DNA of 64,000 bases from NCBI GenBank assembly GCA_009843505.1, contig VYDI01000040.1, positions 1-64,000 of the forward strand, given 5' to 3'. Source of the stretch: Holophagales bacterium. GTDB taxonomy: Bacteria > Acidobacteriota > Thermoanaerobaculia > Multivoradales > Multivoraceae. The stretch's first letter is position 1, and every line of letters starts with the position of its first letter. Under the pieces are notes generated by a model. That model saw only the letters and a list, made by a program, of their open reading frames with translations, did no database searches and was not told where the DNA came from. Made by a program: the position numbers and the translations under genes. Below are positions 17,088 through 25,264 of the stretch, one piece after another.

Positions 17088-18256
17088 TAGCGCGATGCCG
17101 CGAAGCGGCGAGCCTGCACCCACTGCCCATGGCGCAGCCGCTCCTCCGCTGGCACGAGTCCCAGCCAGCGTTTGAACCTTCGCCGGTCCGCAAACCGCGA
17201 TACCTCGGCCAGACGGACTTCCACCGGCAGGAAGCGCAGCGCCGCCAGCACCGCCAGGTCCGCCCCCCCGGCCCCGGAGGCGAAGCGCAGCAGGAGCCTC
17301 CGCTCCAGCCGCTCGAACTCCGCCTCGAGCTGGTGCTCGACTCGCAGCGCCGCACCACAGGAGGCGATCGCCGCGCGCCGTAGCGGGTCGTACCGCGGCT
17401 CGACGTAGAAGTCGAAGCTACTCGCGGAAAGCCCCTGCAGACGGCTGATCTCGCCTGGCGATGGCGCCATCTTGACTCCCGGCGTCATCGCCTTCCACTG
17501 TTCGTAGCTGACCGGCCCCGGTTCGCCGATGTCGGGATCCGGTGTTGGTACGTGAAGCGCCATGGCAATGACGATCCAGCCGCCCGCGGCGAGTCCCGCC
17601 TCCAGCTCGCCGGCGGCTCGTATGCCCGCATCGTCCAGGGCGGGAAACCCGTCGCTCAGCCAGAACAGGAAACACGGTGGATCGCCGCAGCGCGAAGTGG
17701 TCTCTTCCAGCAGGCGCGCCGCCGATTCACGCACGACCTCGGCGTACGTCGGCAGGTCCACCGGGCGGTTCCCGGCCTCGAAGTAGGCATCGCGGCCCAG
17801 GCCTTCCCCGGCGATCTGCTCCAGCGCCGCCTCAACGGCTCCCGGCTCCGTCGTCGCGGCGAGCCGCTGTTCCGCGCCTCCAAGCGCACCGTCGTCCAGC
17901 GCGACCTCGACCGGCCCGAGCGCCACCAGCCGCCGCGCCTGCCGCGCCAGCGCCTCCGCACCGAGACGGACGGTCTCCGCCTTGGCCAGCACGGCGTCCA
18001 CATAGACGAGCACCGGCCGCGGGTTCGCCTTCAGATCGAGCGCGGACACCCCGGTCGCGCGGCGCCGCTCGCCGGCGACCTCCACCACGAAGTCGCCCGG
18101 CTCGAAGTCGGACGGCCTCACCCCGCGCAGCCGCGGCAGCTCGATGACGACCGACGATTCCGCCACCTCGACCGCGTCGGTGAACGTCCGGTCCGGCGGC
18201 GGCTGGGCAGCCAGAGCCGCGGTGAACAGGACCAGGGAACCGGCGAAGATCTTCAT
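17087..18256 (-). CDS. Secreted VWA-type (VWFA-related) protein
   Basis: A 389-residue exported protein; residues 1-17 (MKIFAGSLVLFTAALAA) are a signal peptide. The first 70 residues after it carry a short beta domain (FVVEVAGERRRATGV), followed by a von Willebrand A-like Rossmann fold starting at PRPVLVYVDAV and including CFLFWLSDGFPALDDAG. The canonical MIDAS DxSxS is not clear (VYVDAVLAK), so metal-dependent adhesion is uncertain. Secreted proteins of this type are common in Acidobacteriota. The ATG at 18256 was chosen over an upstream one because the signal peptide begins there; TATTCT lies ten bases before it. Confidence 0.7.
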   Translation of the reverse strand: MKIFAGSLVLFTAALAAQPPPDRTFTDAVEVAESSVVIELPRLRGVRPSDFEPGDFVVEVAGERRRATGVSALDLKANPRPVLVYVDAVLAKAETVRLGAEALARQARRLVALGPVEVALDDGALGGAEQRLAATTEPGAVEAALEQIAGEGLGRDAYFEAGNRPVDLPTYAEVVRESAARLLEETTSRCGDPPCFLFWLSDGFPALDDAGIRAAGELEAGLAAGGWIVIAMALHVPTPDPDIGEPGPVSYEQWKAMTPGVKMAPSPGEISRLQGLSASSFDFYVEPRYDPLRRAAIASCGAALRVEHQLEAEFERLERRLLLRFASGAGGADLAVLAALRFLPVEVRLAEVSRFADRRRFKRWLGLVPAEERLRHGQWVQARRFAASR

Positions 18257-18266
18257 GGGCCGGGCC

Positions 18267-18272
18267 AGAATA
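18267..18272 (-). promoter_or_regulatory. -10 hexamer TATTCT for the VWA gene
   Basis: Minus-strand TATTCT lies ten bases before the ATG at 18256, leaving a leader of only a few bases. No Shine-Dalgarno is present. Confidence 0.4.
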
Positions 18273-18279
18273 CCGAGAG

Positions 18280-18310
18280 CAACCCAGGAGCGCGGCAACC
18301 AGGAGCGCGG
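18280..18310 (+). repeat. Tandem 15/16-bp direct repeat in a divergent promoter
   Basis: CAACCCAGGAGCGCGG (18280-18295) is followed at once by CAACCAGGAGCGCGG (18296-18310), differing by one base. The pair ends one base before the TATAGT hexamer of the rightward gene and lies just upstream of the leftward VWA gene, so it covers the expected -35 region of both. It could be a tandem operator or a recent slippage product. Confidence 0.6.
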
Positions 18311-18311
18311 C

Positions 18312-18317
18312 TATAGT
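18312..18317 (+). promoter_or_regulatory. -10 hexamer TATAGT for the PLP-barrel gene
   Basis: TATAGT lies eleven bases before the ATG at 18329, giving a predicted leader of about five bases and no room for a Shine-Dalgarno. Confidence 0.5.
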
Positions 18318-18328
18318 CGCAACTTCGA

Positions 18329-19567
18329 ATGGCGCACCACACCACGCGACGCGCGTTCCTGGGGGCGGTCGGAGCGGCCGGCGGCGCGACCGTCGCCTGC
18401 AGTTCCGGTGTAGCCGTCCGTTCCACGGAGGCCGCGCTGAGCCACGAACCGATTCCCCTCGACACGCCACTCCCGGTCGAGGACGTGCCGACGCCGGCCC
18501 TGCTGATCGACGTCTCCAGGATGGAGCTGAACCTGGCGAAGATGGCCGCCCACGCCGAGGAACGGGGCATCTCCCTGCGACCCCACACCAAGACCCACAA
18601 GTGCCCGCTCCTTGCGCAACGCCAGATGGAACTCGGCGCGGTCGGCGTGTGCTGCGCCAAGGTCAGCGAGGCGGAGGTCATGGTCGAGGCAGGCATCGGC
18701 GAGGTCCTGATCACGTCGCCGGTCGTCACCGACGACAAGATCGGGCGCGTTGTCGCCCTCTCGAAGCAGAGCCCGGAGGTCACCCTGGTGGTCGACAACC
18801 GGGCCGCGGCCGAACGGCTCCACGAGGCGGCGGTCGCCGAGAGCGTCACCCAGCGCGTCCTGGTCGACCTCGATGTCGGCACCCGGCGCACCGGCGTCGC
18901 CACCGGTGAACCGGCGCTCGAACTGGCGCGGACGATCGACGGTCTGCCCAATCTCGACCTGCGCGGCCTTCAGGCCTACGCCGGCCACCTGATGCACGTC
19001 CACGGCCATGCCGAGCGACAGGCCCGGTCCCTCGAGGCACTCGAGGCCGCGGTCGAGACGAGACGGCTGATCGAAGCCGACGGCATCTCCGTCAGCGTGT
19101 TGAGCGGCGGCGGCACGGGCACCTGGGACATCGACTCGGAGGTCGATGGCATGACCGATCTCCAGGTCGGTTCCTACCTGTTCATGGACGAGCAGTACCT
19201 GCGGATCGGCAGTCGCAACGGGGAGGTCTTCGACGACTTCGAGACCTCGCTCTTCGTGCAGGTGACCGCGATCAGCCAGCCTGTGCCCGAACTGATCACG
19301 ACGGACGGCGGCTACAAGGCGTTCGCCTCGGACGCCGACCGCCCCCAGCTCGCCGATGTCGGCGGCGTGGTCTACGGCTGGGGCGGCGACGAGCACGGCA
19401 TCCTCCGGATCGCCGAGGCGTCCAGGCCCGTGCAACTCGGCGACCGGCTCCGCTGCATCACCCCCCACTGCGACCCGACGGTCAACCTCTACGACGTGTA
19501 CTACCCGGTACGGGACGGCCGGGTGGAGGAACTGTGGCCGATCAGCGCCCGGGGCAAGTCCCAGTAG
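18329..19567 (+). CDS. Tat-exported D-serine dehydratase/D-threonine aldolase-like PLP protein
   Basis: A 412-residue fold-type III (alanine-racemase-like) PLP enzyme with a DSD1-type C-terminal domain. The N-terminus TTRRAFLG plus a hydrophobic stretch and VAC at residue 24 suggests a Tat-exported, possibly lipid-anchored protein. The PLP lysine is expected at Lys88 in RPHTKTHK. Gly-rich phosphate-binding SGGGTGTWD is near residue 255. The C-terminal ITPHCDPTVNLYD contains the His/Cys pair that binds zinc in D-serine dehydratase and D-threonine aldolase. An exported location is unusual for a PLP enzyme. The next gene starts 34 bases before this one ends. Confidence 0.85.
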   Translation: MAHHTTRRAFLGAVGAAGGATVACSSGVAVRSTEAALSHEPIPLDTPLPVEDVPTPALLIDVSRMELNLAKMAAHAEERGISLRPHTKTHKCPLLAQRQMELGAVGVCCAKVSEAEVMVEAGIGEVLITSPVVTDDKIGRVVALSKQSPEVTLVVDNRAAAERLHEAAVAESVTQRVLVDLDVGTRRTGVATGEPALELARTIDGLPNLDLRGLQAYAGHLMHVHGHAERQARSLEALEAAVETRRLIEADGISVSVLSGGGTGTWDIDSEVDGMTDLQVGSYLFMDEQYLRIGSRNGEVFDDFETSLFVQVTAISQPVPELITTDGGYKAFASDADRPQLADVGGVVYGWGGDEHGILRIAEASRPVQLGDRLRCITPHCDPTVNLYDVYYPVRDGRVEELWPISARGKSQ

Positions 19568-20112
19568 TCGAGCGGCGTCCCATCGTCGGCGTGATGGGTT
19601 CGGGCGCCGAGAGCCACGAGGACCTGGCCGCGCCCCTGGGCCGGGAGATCGCCGGGAACGGCTGGCATCTGCTGACCGGCGCCGGCCGCGGCACGATGAC
19701 GGCCACGAGCCGCGCCTTCGCGGAGACCGAGGACCGGGAGGGGCTGTGCCTGGGAGTCGTTCCGAGCCAGCAGGACGGCGACGGCTCGCCCGACGGCTAC
19801 CCCAACCCGTGGGTGGAGGTCGTGATCCGCACTCACCTGCCACTGTCCGGCGCGTCCGGCACCGGTCCCTTCTCGCGCAACCACATCAACGTCCTCTCCG
19901 CCGACGCCGTGGTCGCCCTGCCGGGCAGCGCCGGCACCTGGAGCGAGATCGAGCTGTCGCTCCGCTACGAACGGCCGTTGGCGGTCTTCGACCGGCCGCC
20001 GGGCCACAGCGACCAGTCGGCCGCCGCGGCCGCGGCCGGCGCGCGCGTGTTCACCGACCTCGACCAGCTCGTCGACTGGCTTCGCCGCACCGTTACCATC
20101 CCGCCTCGATGA
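19534..20112 (+). CDS. LOG/TIGR00725-like Rossmann-fold protein
   Basis: A 192-residue Rossmann-like protein of the SLOG superfamily. Seen: beta-strand PIVGVMGSGAES, the glycine loop LLTGAGRGTMTA, and VALPGSAGTWSEIELSLRY, which matches the PGGxGTxxE signature of LOG-type nucleotide monophosphate phosphoribohydrolases except that GG is GS. Members act on nucleotides or are annotated as molybdenum-cofactor-carrier-like. GTG start at 19534 overlaps the previous gene by 34 bases; no later start keeps the first strand. Overlaps tesB by ATGA. Confidence 0.75.
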   Translation: MADQRPGQVPVVERRPIVGVMGSGAESHEDLAAPLGREIAGNGWHLLTGAGRGTMTATSRAFAETEDREGLCLGVVPSQQDGDGSPDGYPNPWVEVVIRTHLPLSGASGTGPFSRNHINVLSADAVVALPGSAGTWSEIELSLRYERPLAVFDRPPGHSDQSAAAAAAGARVFTDLDQLVDWLRRTVTIPPR

Positions 20113-20987
20113 ACGGCGCGGTCCAGGAGATGATCGACCTGCTGCAGATGGAGCAGATCGAGGAGAACCTGTTCCGGGCGCAGAACGGTCCGGGCAACCA
20201 CGTCTTCGGCGGCCAGGTGCTGGGCCAGGCCATCGTCGCCGCCTCGAGGACGGTCGAGAACCGTCACCTGCATTCCATCCACGCCTACTTCCTGCGTCGC
20301 GGCGACCCGGAGCGGCCGATCCTCTTCGACGTTGACCGCATCCGCGACGGGAGGAGCTTCACCACGCGCCGCGTCGTCGGCATCCAGCACGGCCGCGCCA
20401 TCTTCAACATGTCCTCGTCCTTCCAGGTCGAGGAAGGCGGACTGGAGCACCAGTCCGACATGCCGGAGGTGCCGCCGCCCGACGATCTCCCCTCCGACGG
20501 GGACATCTACCGGAAGATGGCGAAGGACGACCCGTCCTACAGGCGCTTCGCCCACCGCTTCGAAGTGATCGACAGCCGCCAGGTCGAGGGCATCCAGATG
20601 CTGCCGCGCGAGGGCCGTGAGGCAAGGGAACCGCGAAAGAACACCTGGCTCCGCTGCCGGGAACGGCTGCCCGACGACCGCACCGTCCACCTCTCCTTCC
20701 TCGCCTACATGTCGGACCTGGACTTCATGGCCGTCTCGATGCAGCCGCACGGCCCGTCGATGAAGGGCTACCGGATCCAGGGAGCCAGCCTCGACCACGC
20801 TCTCTGGTTCCACCGCCCTTTCCGCGCCGACGAGTGGCTCCTGTTCAGCAAGGAGAGCCCGACCGCCGCCCGCGCCCGCGGCTTCGTCCGCGGCCACGTG
20901 TTCAACCGCGACGGCGAACTCGTCGCCTCGGCAAGCCAGGAGTGCCTGATCCGGTTGCGGGAGCGGGAGCACAGCGTCGCGGGGTGA
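20109..20987 (+). CDS. tesB: Acyl-CoA thioesterase II (TesB)
   Basis: A 292-residue double-hotdog thioesterase hydrolysing acyl-CoAs in the cytoplasm. The N-terminal hotdog carries HVFGGQVLGQAIVAA near residue 31 and the second hotdog AYMSDLDF near 200, HALWFHRPFRADEWLLF near 235 and SASQECLIR near the end; the Asp, Gln and Thr/Ser positions of the TesB active site are kept. The length equals that of characterised members. ATG in the ATGA overlap with the LOG-like gene. Confidence 0.93.
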   Translation: MNGAVQEMIDLLQMEQIEENLFRAQNGPGNHVFGGQVLGQAIVAASRTVENRHLHSIHAYFLRRGDPERPILFDVDRIRDGRSFTTRRVVGIQHGRAIFNMSSSFQVEEGGLEHQSDMPEVPPPDDLPSDGDIYRKMAKDDPSYRRFAHRFEVIDSRQVEGIQMLPREGREAREPRKNTWLRCRERLPDDRTVHLSFLAYMSDLDFMAVSMQPHGPSMKGYRIQGASLDHALWFHRPFRADEWLLFSKESPTAARARGFVRGHVFNRDGELVASASQECLIRLREREHSVAG

Positions 20988-21042
20988 AGCGGCACTTCCC
21001 GGCTCGCTATGATCCGCGCTCCACGCGCTCCCTTGGACTGAC

Positions 21043-22503
21043 ATGACCGATCACCCCAGTCGCTCCAGCGACGCCCTTCTCGCCGAACTACGCGACGCTC
21101 TCGGGGATGACGGCGTCCTCGCCGGCGACGAGGTGACGGCGAGGGCCGGCGATGGCTCGGGCACGGTCCCATGCGTGGCCCGGGCGGTGCTTCGGCCACG
21201 CACCACGCAGCAGCTCTCGGCGGCTCTAGCGGCCTGCCATGACGCAAACCAGCCGGTGGTGCCCCAGGGCGGGCTGACCGGTCTCGTCGGCGGCGGCGTC
21301 GCCGGTGATCTCGAGGTCGCCATCACCCTGGAGCGGATGACGGCGATCGAAGAGATCGATCCCGTGGGCCGGACGATGACGGTCCAGGCGGGCGCCGCGC
21401 TGCAGAGCATCCAGGAGGCGGCCGAAGCCGAAGGGTTGCTCTTCCCGCTCGACCTCGGCGCCCGGGGCTCGTGCACGATCGGTGGCAACGTCGCCACGAA
21501 CGCCGGGGGCAACCGGACGATCCGCTACGGCATGACCCGCGATTCGGTGCTCGGCCTGGAGGCTGTGCTGGCCGACGGCACGGTGCTCTCGAGCCTGAAC
21601 AAGATGGTCAAGAACAACGCGGGCTATGACCTGAAGCACCTCTTCGTCGGTTCCGAGGGCACTCTGGGAATCGTCACCCGCGTCGTCCTGCGCCTGGAGC
21701 GCCGGCCCCGTAGCCACGACTGCGCCCTGCTGGCGGTCCCGGGCTTCACCGAGGTGGTCGAGCTGCTGCGCCGGCTGGAAGAGGAGATCGGCGGTTCGAT
21801 GAGCGCCTTCGAGGTCATGTGGCGCGAGTTCTACGAGCTGGTGACGGGACCGCAGGCGAGGACGGCGCCGCCGATTCCGCACGGCGATCCTTACTACGTG
21901 CTGGTCGAGTCGCTCGGTTCGCGACCCGAGCAGGACGCGGCGCAGTTCGAGGAGACGCTCGGCGAGTGCATGGAGGCCGGCCTGATCGGCGACGCGGTGC
22001 TCGGCCGGTCCAGGACGGAGCGCGACGAGATCTGGGCGCTGCGCGACGACGTCGAACAGCTCAACCACCTGGCGCCGATCTTCACCTTCGACGTAAGCCT
22101 CCGGATCGCCGACATGGAAAGCTACGTCGCCGACATCAAGGCGGCGTTGACGGACCGCTGGCCGGAGAGCCAGTGCGTCGTCTTCGGCCACCTCGGCGAC
22201 GGCAACCTCCATGTGGTCGTCAGCGTCGGCGACCGGTCGGAGGAAGCACGTAATGCAGTCGAGGAAGTCGTCTACGGGCACCTCGAGCCGATCGGCGGTT
22301 CGGTGTCGGCCGAACACGGCATTGGCTTCGAGAAGCGCGCACACCTGGGCCGCAGCCGCACCCCCGAGGAGGTCGCCCTCATGAAGACTCTCAAACGGAC
22401 CCTCGACCCGAGGGGCATCCTCAACCCCGGGCGCGTGTTCGAGACCGAAGGCGCCCCACCTACGGGCTCGCACGCCGACGCCAGCGTGCGGCTGCCGGCG
22501 TAG
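21043..22503 (+). CDS. FAD-linked 2-hydroxyacid oxidase/dehydrogenase (GlcD family)
   Basis: A 486-residue flavoprotein of the GlcD/D-lactate dehydrogenase family. The PCMH-type FAD domain occupies about residues 35-215 (PVVPQGGLTGLVGGG; GNVATNAGGNRTIRYG), and the C-terminal FAD-linked oxidase domain ends with VFGHLGDGNLHVVV and SAEHGIGFEKR, typical of D-2-hydroxyglutarate, D-lactate and glycolate dehydrogenases. It probably feeds electrons to the quinone pool. No Fe-S partner gene is adjacent. TATGAT at 21008-21013 is a plausible -10 with an ordinary leader. Confidence 0.9.
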   Translation: MTDHPSRSSDALLAELRDALGDDGVLAGDEVTARAGDGSGTVPCVARAVLRPRTTQQLSAALAACHDANQPVVPQGGLTGLVGGGVAGDLEVAITLERMTAIEEIDPVGRTMTVQAGAALQSIQEAAEAEGLLFPLDLGARGSCTIGGNVATNAGGNRTIRYGMTRDSVLGLEAVLADGTVLSSLNKMVKNNAGYDLKHLFVGSEGTLGIVTRVVLRLERRPRSHDCALLAVPGFTEVVELLRRLEEEIGGSMSAFEVMWREFYELVTGPQARTAPPIPHGDPYYVLVESLGSRPEQDAAQFEETLGECMEAGLIGDAVLGRSRTERDEIWALRDDVEQLNHLAPIFTFDVSLRIADMESYVADIKAALTDRWPESQCVVFGHLGDGNLHVVVSVGDRSEEARNAVEEVVYGHLEPIGGSVSAEHGIGFEKRAHLGRSRTPEEVALMKTLKRTLDPRGILNPGRVFETEGAPPTGSHADASVRLPA

Positions 22504-22507
22504 GAGC

Positions 22508-23512
22508 TCAGCCGTACTCGGGCGCCAGATCGTCGCGCAGGCGCTCCAGCAGCTCCTTCGTCTTCACGATGCCTGCGTCGGCCGCCATTCGGCCCTCGAA
22601 CTCGATCCCTACCCAGCCGCGGTAGCCCGCGTCGAGGACGATCCGCATCATCTGCTCGTAGTCGATCGTCGTCTCGTTGCCGGCCTCGTCGAATTCGTAG
22701 CTCTTCGCGCTGACGGCGCGGGCGTAGGGCATCAGCTCGGTCACGCCCTCGTAGCGGTCGTACCACTCTTCCGGTTCGTACGAGGTTCGGAAGTTGCCGA
22801 AGTCGGGCAGGGTGCCGACCCGTGGATGCTCGACCATCGCGATCGTGCCGGCGAGCCACTCTCCGTTGCTGGAGAGGTAGCCGTGGTTCTCCACCAGGAC
22901 GTCGACGTCGTAACCGTCGGCGTACTCGCACAACTGGCGCAGGCCGTCCGCGGCCAGCTTCTGCTGCTCGTCGAAGGACCCGGCGCTCGCCGCGTTGACG
23001 CGTACCGAGTGGCAGCCCAGAAAGGCCGCCGCCTCGACCCACTTGTGGTGATTCTCCACCGACAGCGCGCGCGCCGCCGCGTCCGGAGCTCCGATATCGC
23101 CCTCCGCGTCGCACATGATCAGCAGGCTGGTCACGCCCTCACCGTCGCAGCGGGACTTGAGATCCGCCAGGTACTCCTCGTCACGGGCGCGGTCGAAGAA
23201 GAACGTGTTGACGTACTCGACCGCCTCGATCCCGTGGCTGCGCGCACGCGCCGGAAAGTCCAGGTGATCGAGTTCACCCTGGTAGAGCACGCTCGGGTCG
23301 TCCCGGAAGGACCCGTCGCCCAACGCGCTCAGGCCCGGCCCGAACAGCTCTCGGAAGTAGGACCACTCGGCCAGGGAGATGCTGTAGAGAGGCTCGGCGG
23401 CGGCCAGGGCAGCCGGCTCCTCCTCGGGCGCTGCGTCCTCCATGCAGCCGGCAGCGGCAGCGGCGCCCAGCACGGCGCCGGTTTGCAGAAAACGTCTGCG
23501 GTCGATCTTCAT
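22508..23512 (-). CDS. Tat-exported sugar-phosphate isomerase/epimerase-like TIM barrel
   Basis: A 334-residue AP-endonuclease-2-type TIM-barrel protein related to hydroxypyruvate and xylose isomerases. The N-terminus MKIDRRRFLQTG is a Tat signal and is followed by AAAGCM, a likely lipobox. Metal-ligand strands are visible: GIEAVEYVNTFF, VDVLVENHGYLS, GTLPDFGNF and WVGIEFEGRM, consistent with Glu/Asp/His ligands. Function is unknown; such exported barrels are usually linked to sugar catabolism. The ATG at 23512 begins the Tat motif and has TACACT six bases upstream. It converges with the FAD oxidase gene. Confidence 0.85.
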   Translation of the reverse strand: MKIDRRRFLQTGAVLGAAAAAGCMEDAAPEEEPAALAAAEPLYSISLAEWSYFRELFGPGLSALGDGSFRDDPSVLYQGELDHLDFPARARSHGIEAVEYVNTFFFDRARDEEYLADLKSRCDGEGVTSLLIMCDAEGDIGAPDAAARALSVENHHKWVEAAAFLGCHSVRVNAASAGSFDEQQKLAADGLRQLCEYADGYDVDVLVENHGYLSSNGEWLAGTIAMVEHPRVGTLPDFGNFRTSYEPEEWYDRYEGVTELMPYARAVSAKSYEFDEAGNETTIDYEQMMRIVLDAGYRGWVGIEFEGRMAADAGIVKTKELLERLRDDLAPEYG

Positions 23513-23518
23513 CGGGGC

Positions 23519-23524
23519 AGTGTA
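23519..23524 (-). promoter_or_regulatory. -10 hexamer TACACT, leaderless promoter of the TIM-barrel gene
   Basis: Minus-strand TACACT, six bases (gccccg), then the ATG at 23512. The hexamer and spacing are identical to those of the S1/P1 nuclease gene at 6079. Confidence 0.55.
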
Positions 23525-23587
23525 GCGCGCCGCGAAACCTCTACGTCTGATCTCCGTAGTCCTGAGGCAGGAGGAGTGCAACTCGAT

Positions 23588-23866
23588 ATGGAAGTCCTGA
23601 CCATCCTGACCCTGGGGGTGATCGCCCTCGGGCTGCTCGCCGTCTTCGCCGTCGTCGCATTCGTCGCGAAGATCGCCTTCAAGCTGGTTCTGCTGCCGTT
23701 CAAGATCATCGGTTTCATCGCCGCGACCCTGCTGGCCGCGATCCTGATTCCGATCGCGATCGTCGCCCTGCCGGTGACCCTCGCCGTCGGCGTCGTGCTG
23801 CTGGTCGTCGGCGGGCTGGTGGCCGTCGTCTGCGCCGGATTCGGCCTGCTGAGCGCGATCTTCTAG
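23588..23866 (+). CDS. Small membrane protein, unknown function
   Basis: A 92-residue, almost wholly hydrophobic protein with three or four predicted membrane helices and very few charges (Lys at FVAKIAFKLVLLPFK only). I recognise no family. It is preceded by GGAGGAG (23571-23576 region) within a reasonable distance of the ATG, which supports it being expressed. It lies between a divergent TIM-barrel gene and a convergent M24 peptidase. Confidence 0.65.
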   Translation: MEVLTILTLGVIALGLLAVFAVVAFVAKIAFKLVLLPFKIIGFIAATLLAAILIPIAIVALPVTLAVGVVLLVVGGLVAVVCAGFGLLSAIF

Positions 23867-23869
23867 GCG

Positions 23870-25264
23870 TCAGCGGACCAGGTGCCACGCCGTCTGGCGG
23901 CCCGCCAGGTAGAGCACCTGCTCGCCGTCGTAGACGGCGCTCTGTTCCAGCTTGATCTGGACGTCCTGGCCGCCCCACATCTCGAGCTCGACCTTGACGT
24001 TGCCCTCGATCGCGTAGGCGGTGTCCGGGTACAGCGGCCAGTCGCCCCGGATCGGCGTCGGCCCCTGGTTGTCCCACATGCCGATCGTCGGCCCGGGAGC
24101 GTGGCCGAACACGCCGAGGGGATGCGTGTAGGTGCTGGAACGCAGGCCCTCGTCGGTGGCGACCGAGATCGTCCCCGCCAGGATCTCGTTGCCGGTGCGG
24201 CCGGTCCGGAACTCGCCCGTGAGGATGTCCTGCCAGCGGTTGCCGGCGGCGAGAGCTTCCTGTAGCTCCGCCGGGGCTTCACTCTCGCCCAGACGCAACA
24301 CGTAGCCCATCTCCTGGGTGTCCGTACAGAGACCGACGTAGCAGATGCCGACGTCCGTGTGCAGGACGTCGCCGCGCTGGATGACGAAGTCGCCGCTGCC
24401 GCCGCAGAAGGGCTCGCCCCGGCCGCAGGCGTCGTCATCGTCCGAGGCCTGGCGCTGGGCGTTGACGGAGGGCAAGAACCAGATGTCGAGGCCCAGGTCC
24501 CGGAAGCGCTGGGCGATGTACCAGACGACATCGTTTGTGGTCGTAGCGCCCGCGGTGATCACCCGTTCCGAGAACGCCTCCGCGATCACGCCGCGCGCCA
24601 GGGAGACGATTTGCGGATAGGCCTCCATCTGCAGCGGGCTGCGGGTCTCGATCCAGCGCACGACCAGCTCCTCGGCGCTGGTCACCCGCTCCTTGAGCTC
24701 GGGCGTCAGCACTTCGAGGAGCCGCTCGTGGAGCGCCGCCGACAACCCGTCCGCGACCGGCCAGTGGCGCGAGACGTTGACGCCGATTCGCTTCGGATCT
24801 CGGGCGGCAATCACCTCGCCCAGTCCCTGCCACTGCTCCTCCAGATCGCCGCCCTCCCAGGCCGACTCGTAAAGCGCGTCGTACGGGTAGCGGTTCACCG
24901 TCAGGAGTTCCACGCCGCCACTCTCCGGCCCGCGGTCGAAGAACACGAGCATCGTCGTCCGCCGGGCGGCGAAGACGGGTCGCGGCACGAGGCTGAAGAA
25001 CGCCGGGTCCTCGTTGTACTCCCGGTTGATGACGAGCCACATGTCGATCCCGGTCTCGCGCATGAGCCGCGGCAGGAGCTCCTTCAGCCGCTCCTCGAGC
25101 ATGCGATTGAAGGGCTCCACCCGGTCCCGGTGCGGAAGCACGTGGCCGGGTCCATGGAGCACGCGGCCCTGCTCGAAGTCCGTACCTTGCGCAACCGCAG
25201 CCACTGCGGTGAGTGTGACCAGACCGAGCGCCGCGATCAGCCGGCACACGTGAGATCGCTTCAT
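23870..25264 (-). CDS. Exported M24-family metallopeptidase (Xaa-Pro aminopeptidase-like)
   Basis: A 464-residue pita-bread-fold peptidase with a signal peptide (to about residue 26, AAVAQ). The N-terminal creatinase-like domain precedes the catalytic domain. Five metal ligands can be traced: Asp in LHTDVGICY, Asp in LCTDTQEMG, His in YTHPLGVFGH, Glu in YAIEGNVKV and Glu in the following VELEMWG. Such enzymes remove N-terminal residues before proline. The ATG is at 25264, in a 4-base overlap with the upstream kinase-like gene, so the two are translationally coupled. Confidence 0.87.
   Translation of the reverse strand: MKRSHVCRLIAALGLVTLTAVAAVAQGTDFEQGRVLHGPGHVLPHRDRVEPFNRMLEERLKELLPRLMRETGIDMWLVINREYNEDPAFFSLVPRPVFAARRTTMLVFFDRGPESGGVELLTVNRYPYDALYESAWEGGDLEEQWQGLGEVIAARDPKRIGVNVSRHWPVADGLSAALHERLLEVLTPELKERVTSAEELVVRWIETRSPLQMEAYPQIVSLARGVIAEAFSERVITAGATTTNDVVWYIAQRFRDLGLDIWFLPSVNAQRQASDDDDACGRGEPFCGGSGDFVIQRGDVLHTDVGICYVGLCTDTQEMGYVLRLGESEAPAELQEALAAGNRWQDILTGEFRTGRTGNEILAGTISVATDEGLRSSTYTHPLGVFGHAPGPTIGMWDNQGPTPIRGDWPLYPDTAYAIEGNVKVELEMWGGQDVQIKLEQSAVYDGEQVLYLAGRQTAWHLVR

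Noticed and set aside
17041..17100. CRISPR or tandem array in the GCCGGC-rich intergenic segments
   Set aside because: Copies are single, scattered over 45 kb, lack regular spacers and have no cas genes.
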